Source of the DNA: Dehalococcoidia bacterium
GTDB lineage: Bacteria; Chloroflexota; Dehalococcoidia; GIF9; UBA5629
DNA: 13,323 nucleotides
NCBI GenBank assembly: GCA_028715025.1
Contig: JAQTLG010000012.1
Location: forward strand, 1-13,323
Direction of reading: 5' to 3'
Within the stretch, counting starts at the first letter, position 1; each line of letters opens with the position of its first letter. Below, piece by piece: positions 1 to 7,716 of the stretch. Both the position numbers and the translations under genes were made by a program. The notes under the pieces are model-generated. The model had not been told where the DNA came from. It saw only the letters and a list, made by a program, of their open reading frames with translations, and ran no database searches.

Positions 1-334
1 AAACGCCGGTACCGGTAATAAAGATAAAGCTCAAGAAGATCGCGCCTTCGGTGATTCTGTCGACGGTGGAGTCGAAGAGCGCACCGAAACTGGAGGTCTT
101 TTGCATATAACGAGCAAGCGCGCCATCGAGCAGATCAAACAGCCCGGCCAGTAAGAAGATGAGAGCTCCTGCCACGAGATGGCCGAATCCTACAACCACT
201 GCAGCTATCAGGTTTATCACCAGGCCGATAGTGGTCATGATATCGGGCGTCAACTTCAGCCTGCTGATGAGCGGGACAAGCGGATCGGTGATTAAGCGTC
301 CGGCTTTCCTGCGTAATTCCTGGAAACTTGACAC
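1..334 (-). CDS. CDP-alcohol phosphatidyltransferase, likely phosphatidylinositol phosphate synthase (3' end outside window)
   Basis: This integral membrane enzyme transfers a phosphatidyl group from a CDP-lipid to an alcohol. I translated 111 residues from a GTG at 334; the frame is open at the window edge, so the C-terminal half is missing. The full family signature is present: D67, D70-G71, A74-R75, G84, D88 and D92, with spacing DGx2ARx8Gx3Dx3D. The four Asp are the expected metal and CDP ligands. Hydrophobic stretches at about 34-50, 52-68 and 95-110 look like membrane helices. GTG was chosen because AAGGA lies about 7 nt upstream and the preceding glycosyltransferase stops only 4 nt before it. 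The family alone does not tell phosphatidylglycerophosphate synthase from inositol-phosphate synthase. Inositol-1-phosphate synthase and a PimA-like enzyme just upstream in the same operon favour the inositol substrate (inference). Confidence 0.88.
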   Translation of the reverse strand, partial: MSSFQELRRKAGRLITDPLVPLISRLKLTPDIMTTIGLVINLIAAVVVGFGHLVAGALIFLLAGLFDLLDGALARYMQKTSSFGALFDSTVDRITEGAIFLSFIFITGTGV

Positions 335-338
335 TTCC

Positions 339-1466
339 TTATCCTTTTAAATTCGAGGAGATGGAGGTGTAGTAATCGACGACCTGGCGGCTAACGTTTT
401 CCCAGCAGTATTTATTAGCCGTGGCCACTCCCCTCTCCGCCATCGATAGTCTTAATTGCCTGTCGTTCAGCAGTTTTAACAAACAGTCCGCCACTGATCG
501 CGGATTGTTCGGCCGGGCCAGCAAACCTTCCTGGCCGTGTGTAAGCACACTGGCATAGCCTGGAATATCGGTTGCCACTACGGGTGTACCGCTTGCCATG
601 GCCTCCAGCAGAACCATGCCAAAGCTTTCGCCACCGGTGGCCGGAGCGCAGAAAATATCGGCTGTGCGGTATAACTTCGGCAGATCGTCGAAAGTGACAT
701 AGTGAGTGAATACCGCATGGTCGTTTAGAAGTATTTTTGCCATGGTTTTATACTGGAAGCGCAGCATGAGACCGGGGCCGGCGATGATCAACCGAAAATT
801 GGGGAAATCCTTCTTCACGAGGGAACATGCCCGGATCAAGTCGCCCACTCCCTTGCGTTCTTCCAGCCTGCCCACGAAAAGAATATTCAGTCGATCGTCT
901 TTGAACTCGTCCATGATCGGTCCTTCAGGATAGTAAAGATGGATATCCACTCCGTTGGGTATGATACGGTAGTCGGCCGTAAGATATTTGGATATGTAAT
1001 CACGAGCCGGCTTTGAGACCGCGATTTTTCCATGCATCTTGGCGCCGAGTTTGCGCATGGTAGAGCGGTTCAGCCAGTACAATCTGGATTTTTCGTGGCA
1101 AGCATGAAAGGTGCCCACGTTAATCGACTTTGATTCAATAAGAGTGCTGAGACAGAGCATGGGGATGAAAGGTTCGTGCAGGTGGATTATCTCAAATTCT
1201 TCCCTGTCCAGTACGCGCCGCACCTGATACGGCAACCATGGGGAGAGTGCGATGCGCGCAGTGGTGCCGCCGTATGGTATGGGTATAGGACGGCCAACGG
1301 CCGTAACCTCTTCATCGAAATAGCGCACGCTTTTCCTGCGCACCGGGGCGATGATCTTAACAGAATGGCCCATCAAATGAAAATGGTGGGCCAGGTAAGA
1401 TATGTGGTAGATGACACCGCCGGGATGAGAGTAATCGTATGGCGAAACCAGCCCGATTTTCATCAT
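339..1466 (-). CDS. GT4-family glycosyltransferase, PimA-like (phosphatidylinositol mannosyltransferase-like)
   Basis: The 375-residue length is normal for a two-Rossmann-domain GT-B retaining glycosyltransferase. The N-terminal domain opens with a PYDYSHPGG loop matching the PimA PGG nucleotide-sugar loop. It carries VGTFHA (H121), the counterpart of the PimA TFHAS histidine. The C-terminal domain has VGRLEERKG (R200, K205), expected to hold the nucleotide diphosphate, and the GT4 E-x7-E pair at E280/E288. Together these favour transfer of a sugar, probably mannose from GDP-mannose, onto an inositol lipid at the inner membrane face. The donor sugar and acceptor are inferred from context. The gene starts 18 nt after inositol-3-phosphate synthase stops and ends 4 nt before the phosphatidyltransferase begins. 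Two consecutive ATG codons (1466 and 1463) could start it; neither has a strong Shine-Dalgarno. Confidence 0.88.
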   Translation of the reverse strand: MMKIGLVSPYDYSHPGGVIYHISYLAHHFHLMGHSVKIIAPVRRKSVRYFDEEVTAVGRPIPIPYGGTTARIALSPWLPYQVRRVLDREEFEIIHLHEPFIPMLCLSTLIESKSINVGTFHACHEKSRLYWLNRSTMRKLGAKMHGKIAVSKPARDYISKYLTADYRIIPNGVDIHLYYPEGPIMDEFKDDRLNILFVGRLEERKGVGDLIRACSLVKKDFPNFRLIIAGPGLMLRFQYKTMAKILLNDHAVFTHYVTFDDLPKLYRTADIFCAPATGGESFGMVLLEAMASGTPVVATDIPGYASVLTHGQEGLLARPNNPRSVADCLLKLLNDRQLRLSMAERGVATANKYCWENVSRQVVDYYTSISSNLKG

Positions 1467-1484
1467 ACTGCTATAACAGAGCCC

Positions 1485-2591
1485 TTACGCTGAATCCGGC
1501 AGGCAAATGGGCTTCTGCTGCTCCTGCCCGGCGATGAACTGCTCAACGCGCCTGCGTGCTTCGTCGTCTGAATACTGGATGGGCGGTGATTTCATGAAAT
1601 AGGAGCTGGGGGCTACGATGGATCCGGACAGGCCACGGTCCCTGGCTATCTTGAGACAGCGGACGGCATCAATCACTACGCCCGCGGAGTTGGGGCTGTC
1701 CCAGACCTCGAGCTTGCATTCAAGGTTAAGAGGCACATCGCCAAAAGTGCGCCCCTCCATTCGGATATGGCAGAACTTGCGGTCCAGCAGCCAGGGCACA
1801 TAATCGCTGGGGCCGACATGTATATTATCGGGATTCATCTCGTAGTCCATCTGGGATGTGACGGCATTGGTTTTGGAGATCTTCTTGGACTCAAGGCGCT
1901 CTCGCTCCAGCATATTATAGAAATCGGTATTGCCTCCGAAATTGAGCTGGTAGGTGCGCTCCAGTTTAACGCCGCGATCACGGAAAAGACGCGTAAGCAC
2001 GCGGTGCACGATGGTGGCGCCGACCTGAGACTTGATGTCATCGCCGATAACCGGCATGCCGGCTTCATGGAAACGGTTGTGCCAGTAAGGCTCCCGCGCT
2101 ATAAAGACGGGTATGCAATTGACCAGGCCCACACCCGCATTGAGAAGTTGTTCGACATACCATTTAGTCGCCTCTTCGCTGCCAACCGGCAGGTAGTTGA
2201 TTGCGACATCCGCTTTAACCTCTTTAAGTATGTTAACGATATTGGCGGTAGGTCCCGGCGCCTTCTCAATGATTTTACCGAGGTACTTACCCAGCCCGTC
2301 ATGGGTCATGCCCCGCACGACCTTTACGCCGGTGGTGGGGACATCACAGAATTTATATGTATTGTTGGGCGCGGTGAAAATGGCCTCTGCAAGGTCTTTG
2401 CCAACCTTGTTACGATCGATGTCTATAGCCGCCACGAAGTTGATATCCTTAATGTGGTAGCCTCCCAGGTTTATATGCATAAGGCCCGGCACGAACTCAT
2501 CGTCCCTGGCTTTCTTGTAATAATGTACTCCCTGGACGAAGGAGGAAGCACAATTTCCGACTCCAATAATGGCTACGTTTATTTTTCCCAT
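1485..2591 (-). CDS. ino1: inositol-3-phosphate synthase (myo-inositol-1-phosphate synthase)
   Basis: This enzyme converts glucose-6-phosphate to 1L-myo-inositol-1-phosphate with NAD+ as cofactor, the committed step to inositol lipids. The 368 residues cover the whole actinobacterial-type enzyme. Visible blocks include the NAD-binding loop GVGNCASS near residue 10, PGLMHINLGGYH, NYLPVGSEEA, GDDIKSQVGATI (active-site lysine and surrounding residues), LNFGGNTDFYNMLERERL, SKKISKTNAVTSQ and LEVWDSPNSAGVVIDA. These track the Mycobacterium enzyme closely, from memory of that protein. The ATG at 2591 is preceded by AAGGAG at 8 nt spacing. It lies 33 nt after the universal stress gene and 18 nt before the PimA-like gene, so it is probably co-transcribed with both. 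No oddities were seen in conserved residues. Confidence 0.95.
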   Translation of the reverse strand: MGKINVAIIGVGNCASSFVQGVHYYKKARDDEFVPGLMHINLGGYHIKDINFVAAIDIDRNKVGKDLAEAIFTAPNNTYKFCDVPTTGVKVVRGMTHDGLGKYLGKIIEKAPGPTANIVNILKEVKADVAINYLPVGSEEATKWYVEQLLNAGVGLVNCIPVFIAREPYWHNRFHEAGMPVIGDDIKSQVGATIVHRVLTRLFRDRGVKLERTYQLNFGGNTDFYNMLERERLESKKISKTNAVTSQMDYEMNPDNIHVGPSDYVPWLLDRKFCHIRMEGRTFGDVPLNLECKLEVWDSPNSAGVVIDAVRCLKIARDRGLSGSIVAPSSYFMKSPPIQYSDDEARRRVEQFIAGQEQQKPICLPDSA

Positions 2592-2624
2592 CTGGTTAAC
2601 TCCTTACCGGCTCAGGCGGCAGGC

Positions 2625-3611
2625 TCACTTGCCGTCCTGGCCACTATCTTTAAGCATCTCTTTGACGATCTGACGTGGTCTCACAAGCCACATGGGGATT
2701 CTGGACTCGTGCAGTATCTTGTCCGCCACGCTGCCCAGTACCCAGCGCGCGATACCGCTCCTGCCGTGTGTGGACATGGCGATGAGGTCGGCCTTTTCTT
2801 CTCTGGCCACTTCAATGATCTTGCCGGCGGGATCGCCCGATACGATCCTGACTTTTACATCGAGGCCCCTGGCGCTCAGCCGTGTGTCGACTTTATCGAG
2901 GTATTTCTGTCCTGCATCGTGCATGGCTTTAACGAATCCGGTAAATTCGGGCCCCAGCCAGCGTGCCTCAATGGCGTGAGGCGCAGGCAGAACGTGGACC
3001 AGTACTATCGAGGCACCGGTCTTGAGGGCTATGGCCTCGGCATCATGCATAGCCGCCCCGCCTGTTTCAGAACCATCAAGGGGTGCAAGGATACGCTTGA
3101 ACGCAGCCTTTCTGTCCCTATCCATTTCCCTCACCTGTTTGCTGTGTATACCCAGTACAGGTACGGTGGCCCGGGAGGCCACCTTTTCAAATACACTGCC
3201 CAGCCACCATCTGCGAAGGCCGCTGATTCCGTGCGTGGCCATAATGATGAGGTTCATATGGTGATCGCGTGAATAAGCAAGGATGCTCTCGGGCGGACCA
3301 CCGTAAAGCATCCGGCCTTTAGCTTTTATCTCATGCTCCCGGGTAGTGACCTCCGTGTAATTGAGCAACTCTTGATGTGAGTCGCTATAAAGCAGCACAG
3401 CCCTGCAGGTTATGTCGTTCTTCTGGAGGTGCTCGACCGCGTGGTGTACATAGTTATCCAGTAGCTGATTAACTCTGCGCCTTTTGCTGCCGAGCCCGAC
3501 TCCCAGGATATAAACCTCCGAGTCAAACCTGATGGCAATGTCCCTGACGTATGGAAGTACGGTCTCCGCCTCGGTGGACCCATCGAGCGGGACCAGTATT
3601 TTCTTAAACAT
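2625..3611 (-). CDS. tandem-domain universal stress protein (UspA family)
   Basis: Two Usp domains lie in one chain. The first covers roughly residues 1-160 and opens FKKILVPLDGS; the second covers about 170-315 and opens FKRILAPLDGS. Each ends in the ATP-loop pattern THG-x9-GS followed by a valine-rich strand. In both, the first glycine of the classical G-x2-G-x9-G-S motif is replaced (Ala in domain 1, Ser in domain 2), so ATP binding is likely but not certain. Domain 1 is the more diverged, with a charged stretch (NYTEVTTREHEIKAK) before the loop. Such proteins are cytosolic nucleotide-binding stress or signalling factors of unclear biochemical role. The ATG at 3611 gives the usual family start; an in-frame GTG at 3617 would add two residues and has a weak GCGGA upstream. 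It is the first gene of the inositol-lipid operon, 33 nt before ino1. Confidence 0.92.
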   Translation of the reverse strand: MFKKILVPLDGSTEAETVLPYVRDIAIRFDSEVYILGVGLGSKRRRVNQLLDNYVHHAVEHLQKNDITCRAVLLYSDSHQELLNYTEVTTREHEIKAKGRMLYGGPPESILAYSRDHHMNLIIMATHGISGLRRWWLGSVFEKVASRATVPVLGIHSKQVREMDRDRKAAFKRILAPLDGSETGGAAMHDAEAIALKTGASIVLVHVLPAPHAIEARWLGPEFTGFVKAMHDAGQKYLDKVDTRLSARGLDVKVRIVSGDPAGKIIEVAREEKADLIAMSTHGRSGIARWVLGSVADKILHESRIPMWLVRPRQIVKEMLKDSGQDGK

Positions 3612-3631
3612 GTCCACTGAAAATCCGCTTT

Positions 3632-3654
3632 ATTATAACAGATTATTGTACTGT
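3632..3654 (-). promoter_or_regulatory. candidate -10 box for the usp-ino1 operon
   Basis: A perfect TATAAT on the minus strand (3632-3637) lies about 20 nt before the usp ATG in an AT-rich, 65-nt divergent gap. No good -35 is found at 16-18 nt spacing (the hexamer there reads ACAAGA), so it is either activator-dependent or chance. The predicted transcript start is near 3625. Confidence 0.35.
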
Positions 3655-3676
3655 TCTTGTATTACGCAAGATTTTT

Positions 3677-4357
3677 ATGCTAACTTATAGCGTGATATAT
3701 GACTTCCACTCGCATACTTTTCACAGCGACGGTGCCCTTTCCACTCTGGAGTTAATCAGACGTGCCGTGGTGAGAGGATATTCGGCTATCGCAGTAACCG
3801 ATCATATAGGAGCCGGTGCACTGGAAAGGGTCATAAAAGAAGTGAGCCGGGACTGCGAACTGGCTGGCTCTCACTGGAATATTGTAGCTGTGCCCGGTGT
3901 TGAACTCACGCATGTGCCTCATGAGGCCATAGACGGACTGGCAAAGAGAGCCAAGGAACTGGGAGCGTGGCTGGTAGTGGTTCATGGGGAATCACCCGTT
4001 GAGCCGGTAGAGGAAGGGACAAATCTTGCAGCAGTTAAATCAAAGTATGTTGATATACTGGCACACCCCGGCCATATGACCGCCGAGGTGGCTGAGCTCG
4101 CTGCAAAGAACGAGGTTTTTATTGAGATTACTACAAGACGGGGTCACTGTGTTACTAATAAGCACGTGGCCAGGATGGCCCGTGAAGCGGGGGCACTAAT
4201 GCTGCTGAACTCGGACAGCCATGATGAGGACGATCTGCTGACGACTGCCCTGGCAAATGAAACTCTGGTCCAGGCTGGTGTCAACAGCCGTGAGATCGAT
4301 CAGATACTGGAACACAACCCGATGAAGCTTCTTCAGAGGATCAGGCGGCGGTCCTGA
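3677..4357 (+). CDS. PHP-domain metal-dependent phosphoesterase
   Basis: This 226-residue protein has the polymerase-and-histidinol-phosphatase fold in nearly minimal form. All the metal-site motifs are visible: H11-x-H13 (DFHSHTFHSDG), T41-D42-H43, PGVE with E76, H103 in VVHGES, H130 in LAHPG, and D180-x-H182 in NSDSH. These are the ligands of the tri-metal site. Known relatives hydrolyse phosphomonoesters such as histidinol phosphate or nucleotide phosphates, but the substrate cannot be read here. There is no polymerase, DNA ligase or histidine-biosynthesis partner nearby. It is the only plus-strand gene, divergent from usp and convergent with the DUF5679 gene, whose stop is 24 nt away; no hairpin terminator was seen in that gap. 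The ATG at 3677 has only a weak AAGA upstream; an in-frame GTG at 3692 would also keep motif I. Confidence 0.9.
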   Translation: MLTYSVIYDFHSHTFHSDGALSTLELIRRAVVRGYSAIAVTDHIGAGALERVIKEVSRDCELAGSHWNIVAVPGVELTHVPHEAIDGLAKRAKELGAWLVVVHGESPVEPVEEGTNLAAVKSKYVDILAHPGHMTAEVAELAAKNEVFIEITTRRGHCVTNKHVARMAREAGALMLLNSDSHDEDDLLTTALANETLVQAGVNSREIDQILEHNPMKLLQRIRRRS

Positions 4358-4381
4358 AAACAGAACCAGGAAATTTGCGAC

Positions 4382-4525
4382 TTAGCTCTTGCCGATACGA
4401 TATACCTTGGTCCCGCAGATCGGGCAAACGCCTTTGGTCGCCGGCCTTCCATTCTTCAGTTTAACATGCACGGGGTTTTTGATCTCAACCTTTTTCCTGT
4501 CCTTAAAGCAGTAAGCCTGGGTCAT
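4382..4525 (-). CDS. DUF5679 small zinc-ribbon-like protein (47 aa)
   Basis: This short gene encodes 47 residues. It begins MTQAYCFKDRKKVEI, continues through the signature LKNGRPATKGVCPICG and ends YRIGKS. The pattern matches the DUF5679 family of tiny proteins from Chloroflexota, Actinobacteria and some archaea, whose role is unknown. Family members normally carry two Cys pairs, as in a zinc ribbon. Here C34 and C37 form an intact CPIC knuckle. In the N-terminal knuckle C6 is kept, but the expected second Cys is D9, so a Zn site would need an Asp ligand or be incomplete. The start is very secure: AGGAGGT lies 5 nt before the ATG and a strong promoter lies about 40 nt upstream. It is probably transcribed alone, though read-through from truB is possible. 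Confidence 0.88.
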   Translation of the reverse strand: MTQAYCFKDRKKVEIKNPVHVKLKNGRPATKGVCPICGTKVYRIGKS

Positions 4526-4563
4526 GAGGCACCTCCTGAAGCTATTTTATAGCTCTTAAGGCT

Positions 4564-4592
4564 AATATATCCAATAAGGTTAGGTATGTCAA
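4564..4592 (-). promoter_or_regulatory. sigma70-type promoter of the DUF5679 gene
   Basis: On the minus strand a consensus -35 TTGACA (4587-4592) is followed by exactly 17 nt and a -10 TATATT (4564-4569). The start of transcription should fall near 4556-4558, giving a leader of about 30 nt that includes the AGGAGGT ribosome-binding site. This is the best promoter match in the window. It lies in the 103-nt gap after truB, so the small gene has its own expression. Confidence 0.8.
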
Positions 4593-4628
4593 GCAGATGT
4601 AGATAGTAAGTGAAAAATCCTTGCTATT

Positions 4629-5531
4629 CTAGAGATTGAAAACCTTTTGGGGATGCCACAGACCATTTTCAGCCGCGAATTTCATTACGGCCAGCAGCTG
4701 ACCTTCCTGAGTATAAGCAGAGCAGTAATCCTTTGAGTAGGGGTCGTATATATCAAGAGTGATATCGAGGCCTTTTGCTACGCGCGCGGCCTGTATCTCA
4801 TCAAGATATACCCGGCCACCGTCGGTAAGCGCATAATCCAGAGGGAAAAGCAGTTGCTCCAGGCGGCCCTCCCCAGCCGCTTCATGTAATTGACCGGGAG
4901 TGACGGCATCCTCTATTTTAAAAGGTCCGTACGAGGTGCGTTCCAGATCCTTAAGATAAGCGTAGCAACCGAGGTTCATGCCCAGATCATTGGCCAGCGA
5001 TCGTATATACGTACCTTTTGAGCAGGATATTCTCAGTTTCAGGTAAGGCAGGTTAAAACCTAATATCTCGATATCATGGATATGGACCCTGCGCGGTTGA
5101 AGAATTACTTCGCGGCCGGCTCTGGCCAGTGAGTAAGACTTCCTGCCATTGATTTTAACGGCGCTGAAGGCTGGCGGCACTTGTAATATAGATCCATTGA
5201 ATGCGCCAAGCGCTTCTTCTACCAGTGTACGAGATATATTATTCAATACGCCACGGGCGATAACGCGGCCTTCGCTGTCATACGTATCGGTGCTTAAGCC
5301 CAGTTCGATCTCGGCCAGATATTCCTTGGGACGCTCCATGAGGTATTCAGCAACGCGGGTGGCCTGCCCCAGGCAAACGGGGAGAACGCCGCTGGCAGCT
5401 GGATCGAGTGTACCGGCATGGCCGACTCGTCGCTCACCACTCAGGCGGCGAACTCCGGCCACGATGCTGAACGATGAGCAGCCGGCCGGCTTATTTACGT
5501 TTAGCAGCCCGTTTAAGCCCATCCGCCCCAC
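4629..5531 (-). CDS. truB: tRNA pseudouridine(55) synthase TruB
   Basis: TruB isomerises U55 to pseudouridine in the T-loop of tRNAs. The 300-residue chain has the family N-terminus (GLLNVNKPAG), then the catalytic block GHAGTLDPAASGVL with the nucleophile D43. Further on come KEYLAEIELGLSTDTYDSEG, VPPAFSAVKINGRKSY, and the RISCSKGTYIRSLANDLG helix-strand of the pseudouridine synthase core. A short C-terminal PUA-like segment follows from about 230. Start choice: the GTG at 5531 has GGAGG 9 nt upstream and overlaps rbfA by 41 nt. The ATG at 5522 (codon 4) has AAGGTGGG upstream and gives the more typical N-terminus. Either is possible. It is the last gene of the nusA operon. Confidence 0.95.
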   Translation of the reverse strand: MGRMGLNGLLNVNKPAGCSSFSIVAGVRRLSGERRVGHAGTLDPAASGVLPVCLGQATRVAEYLMERPKEYLAEIELGLSTDTYDSEGRVIARGVLNNISRTLVEEALGAFNGSILQVPPAFSAVKINGRKSYSLARAGREVILQPRRVHIHDIEILGFNLPYLKLRISCSKGTYIRSLANDLGMNLGCYAYLKDLERTSYGPFKIEDAVTPGQLHEAAGEGRLEQLLFPLDYALTDGGRVYLDEIQAARVAKGLDITLDIYDPYSKDYCSAYTQEGQLLAVMKFAAENGLWHPQKVFNL

Positions 5532-5883
5532 CTTTATTATCCTCCGCTGCTACCCTGTCGATCAGATTGACGAGGTTAACACCGTGCTCGATGGAGTCAT
5601 CAAATTCAAAGCTGAGTTCGGGAGTGACCCTGATATTCAGGCGGTGGGCCAGCTCGCGCCTCATATAGCCGGCAGCCGAGTTAAAGCCCTTCAGTACCTC
5701 GTCCCGGTCCGGTGTGCCTCCCAGGGTGCTGATGGATACGCGAGCGGTTTTGAGATCATTGGAGATCTCGACTGCAGTCACGCTGATCAGGCCATTGAGA
5801 CGGGGATCGTTGATATGCTTGCGCAGCAGGTCGCTGATCTCGATCTGGATTAGATGGTTTAGACGTTCTGTACGCCTGGTCAT
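5491..5883 (-). CDS. rbfA: 30S ribosome-binding factor RbfA
   Basis: RbfA is a small KH-fold protein that helps mature the 5' end of 16S rRNA and the 30S subunit. The 130 residues begin TRRTERLNHLIQIEISDLL and keep the family core DPRLNGLISVTAVEISNDLKTA, AAGYMRRELAHRLNIRVTPEL and FEFDDSIEHG. A lysine/arginine-rich tail (GLKRAAKRK) may touch rRNA. The ATG at 5883 is preceded by GCGGAG at suitable spacing. It lies 57 nt after infB and its last 41 nt may overlap the truB start, so translation of the two is probably coupled. Confidence 0.95.
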   Translation of the reverse strand: MTRRTERLNHLIQIEISDLLRKHINDPRLNGLISVTAVEISNDLKTARVSISTLGGTPDRDEVLKGFNSAAGYMRRELAHRLNIRVTPELSFEFDDSIEHGVNLVNLIDRVAAEDNKGGADGLKRAAKRK

Positions 5884-5940
5884 GGCATTCTCCGCAGTAA
5901 TATTTGAAGTAGAGTATCAGACGTTATCGGTGAGTATCTA

Positions 5941-7716
5941 TCAGTCCACCTTTTCCTGGCGGACGAATTGCAGGATATCGCCGACCTCTAAATCATTGAA
6001 GTTTTCAAGTTTCACGCCGCATTCCAGTCCTGTCGCCACTTCTTTAACATCGTCCTTGAAGCGTCGCAGGCCGGCTACCTTCGATTCAGCTACAACCTTA
6101 CCTCCGCGTATTATCCTGACCAGTGAATCTCTGGTGGCCCTGCCTTCTTTGATCTGTGAGCCGGCAATCTTGCCTCTCTTGCCAGCCTCGAATACGGCTC
6201 GGACCTCCGCCTGGCCGGCCACTACATCGATGTACTCCGGTTCAAGCATGCCTTTAAGCGCCTTTTCAACATCTTCAATGAGTTTATAGATCACATTATA
6301 CTGGCGAACACTGATCTTCTCCTGCTCAGCCATGCGTATAGAGCCGGTTTCAGGCTTGCTGTTGAATCCTATTACCACCGCCCGGGAGGCTGCGGCCAGC
6401 AATATATCGCTCTCTGTGATGGCGCCGGTGCCTGTATGGATGACTTTGACCCTGGTTTTATCGTTGCTCAGGCGCTCCAGCGAATCCTTGATCGGCTCGA
6501 TGCTGCCGTGTACGTCGGTCTTGAGAATGATATTCAGCTCCTTTATCTCGCCTGCGCTGGCCTGCGCGGCTACCGACGTGAGGCTTACGCCCCTGGACGT
6601 GGTCGTGGCCAGCCCGGTGTTCCTGTTTTTCTCGATCAGAGCTTTGGCTTCCTTTTCATCGCTCACAACCTGGAATACCTGGCCTGCATCGGGTACGGAA
6701 TTCATGCCCAGAATCTCCACAGGAGTTGCCGGCTCAGCTTTACGTATATTTTTCCCATCGTCATCGAACATAGCTTTGATTTTGCCGCCTACAGTGCCTA
6801 TGACAAGGTTATCGCCTGTTTTGAGGATGCCTTTCTGCACCAGCAACGTTGCTATGGGACCACGATTTTTATCAAGCTTGGCTTCTATTACTATACCTTC
6901 AGCGAGACAATCCACCTCTGCCTTAAGCTCCAGGATATCGGCAACCAGCAGAAGGTTCTCCAGCAGGTCGTCGATGCCCTGTTTCTTCTTGGCCGAAACA
7001 GGAACACATATTACATCGCCGCCCCATTCCTCGATTACCACACCAAGGTCAGCAAGCTGCTGCTTGATACGGTCGGGATTGGCATTGGCCTTATCGATTT
7101 TATTGAGTGCTACGACTATATTTACGCCTGCCGCCCGCGCATGGTCCAGCGCCTCGATTGTCTGAGGCATAACGCCATCGTCTGCCGCCACTACCAGGAC
7201 AGCTATATCCGTGGCTCTGGCGCCCCTGGCACGCATAGCGGTGAAAGCTTCATGGCCGGGTGTATCAAGGAAAGTAATCTTGCGGCCTTTCATCTCAACC
7301 TGATAAGCGCCTATATGCTGGGTGATGGCGCCTGCCTCTCCGGCAGCCACGTTGGTCTGACGGATGGCATCCAAGAGACTCGTTTTGCCATGATCTACAT
7401 GTCCCATGATGGTGATAACCGGCGGGCGCGAGCGCAGTTTGGCGCTCAGCGAGGACACCTTCTGCCTGCCCTGGGCGTCGGCCAGCAGCTTTTTAGCTGT
7501 GAATCCGAAGTCAGCTACCAGTTTTGACGCGACTTCGTAGTCCAATGACTGGTTGATGTTGGCCATTATGCCGTTGCGCATCAATTGTTTGATTATCTCA
7601 ATGCCACTTACGCCCATCTGATCGGCCAGCTGCTTGACCGTTATTACCGGGGGTAATCCTATTTGTGACGTGTTGGTCGTGTTCTCGCCCGGTGCCTGTT
7701 CCTGCCTGTTTTTCAT
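5941..7716 (-). CDS. infB: translation initiation factor IF-2 (short form)
   Basis: IF-2 is the GTPase that brings initiator tRNA to the 30S subunit and promotes subunit joining. Here it has 591 residues, near the short end of the bacterial range. After a brief polar N-terminus there is one IF2_N module (about 24-75), then the G domain: GHVDHGKT (105-112), DTPGH (151-155), NKID (205-208) and SAK (241-243). The later beta-barrel and C-terminal domains follow to the end (FVRQEKVD). The long low-complexity N-terminal region of enteric IF-2 is absent. The ATG overlaps the ylxR stop as ATGA, showing coupling. I saw no frameshift or missing motif. Confidence 0.97.
   Translation of the reverse strand: MKNRQEQAPGENTTNTSQIGLPPVITVKQLADQMGVSGIEIIKQLMRNGIMANINQSLDYEVASKLVADFGFTAKKLLADAQGRQKVSSLSAKLRSRPPVITIMGHVDHGKTSLLDAIRQTNVAAGEAGAITQHIGAYQVEMKGRKITFLDTPGHEAFTAMRARGARATDIAVLVVAADDGVMPQTIEALDHARAAGVNIVVALNKIDKANANPDRIKQQLADLGVVIEEWGGDVICVPVSAKKKQGIDDLLENLLLVADILELKAEVDCLAEGIVIEAKLDKNRGPIATLLVQKGILKTGDNLVIGTVGGKIKAMFDDDGKNIRKAEPATPVEILGMNSVPDAGQVFQVVSDEKEAKALIEKNRNTGLATTTSRGVSLTSVAAQASAGEIKELNIILKTDVHGSIEPIKDSLERLSNDKTRVKVIHTGTGAITESDILLAAASRAVVIGFNSKPETGSIRMAEQEKISVRQYNVIYKLIEDVEKALKGMLEPEYIDVVAGQAEVRAVFEAGKRGKIAGSQIKEGRATRDSLVRIIRGGKVVAESKVAGLRRFKDDVKEVATGLECGVKLENFNDLEVGDILQFVRQEKVD

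Noticed and set aside
1767..3272. A 501-codon plus-strand open frame opposite ino1 and usp.
   Set aside because: It spans two well-supported minus-strand genes and their gap, shows no family features, and is explained by codon bias of the real genes on the other strand.
5912..5938. Direct repeat GAGTATC twice, 20 nt apart, between infB and rbfA.
   Set aside because: Too short to be significant; no promoter or operator pattern goes with it.
6436..7527. A 363-codon plus-strand frame opposite infB.
   Set aside because: It is antisense to the conserved G domain of infB, with no motif or start signal of its own.
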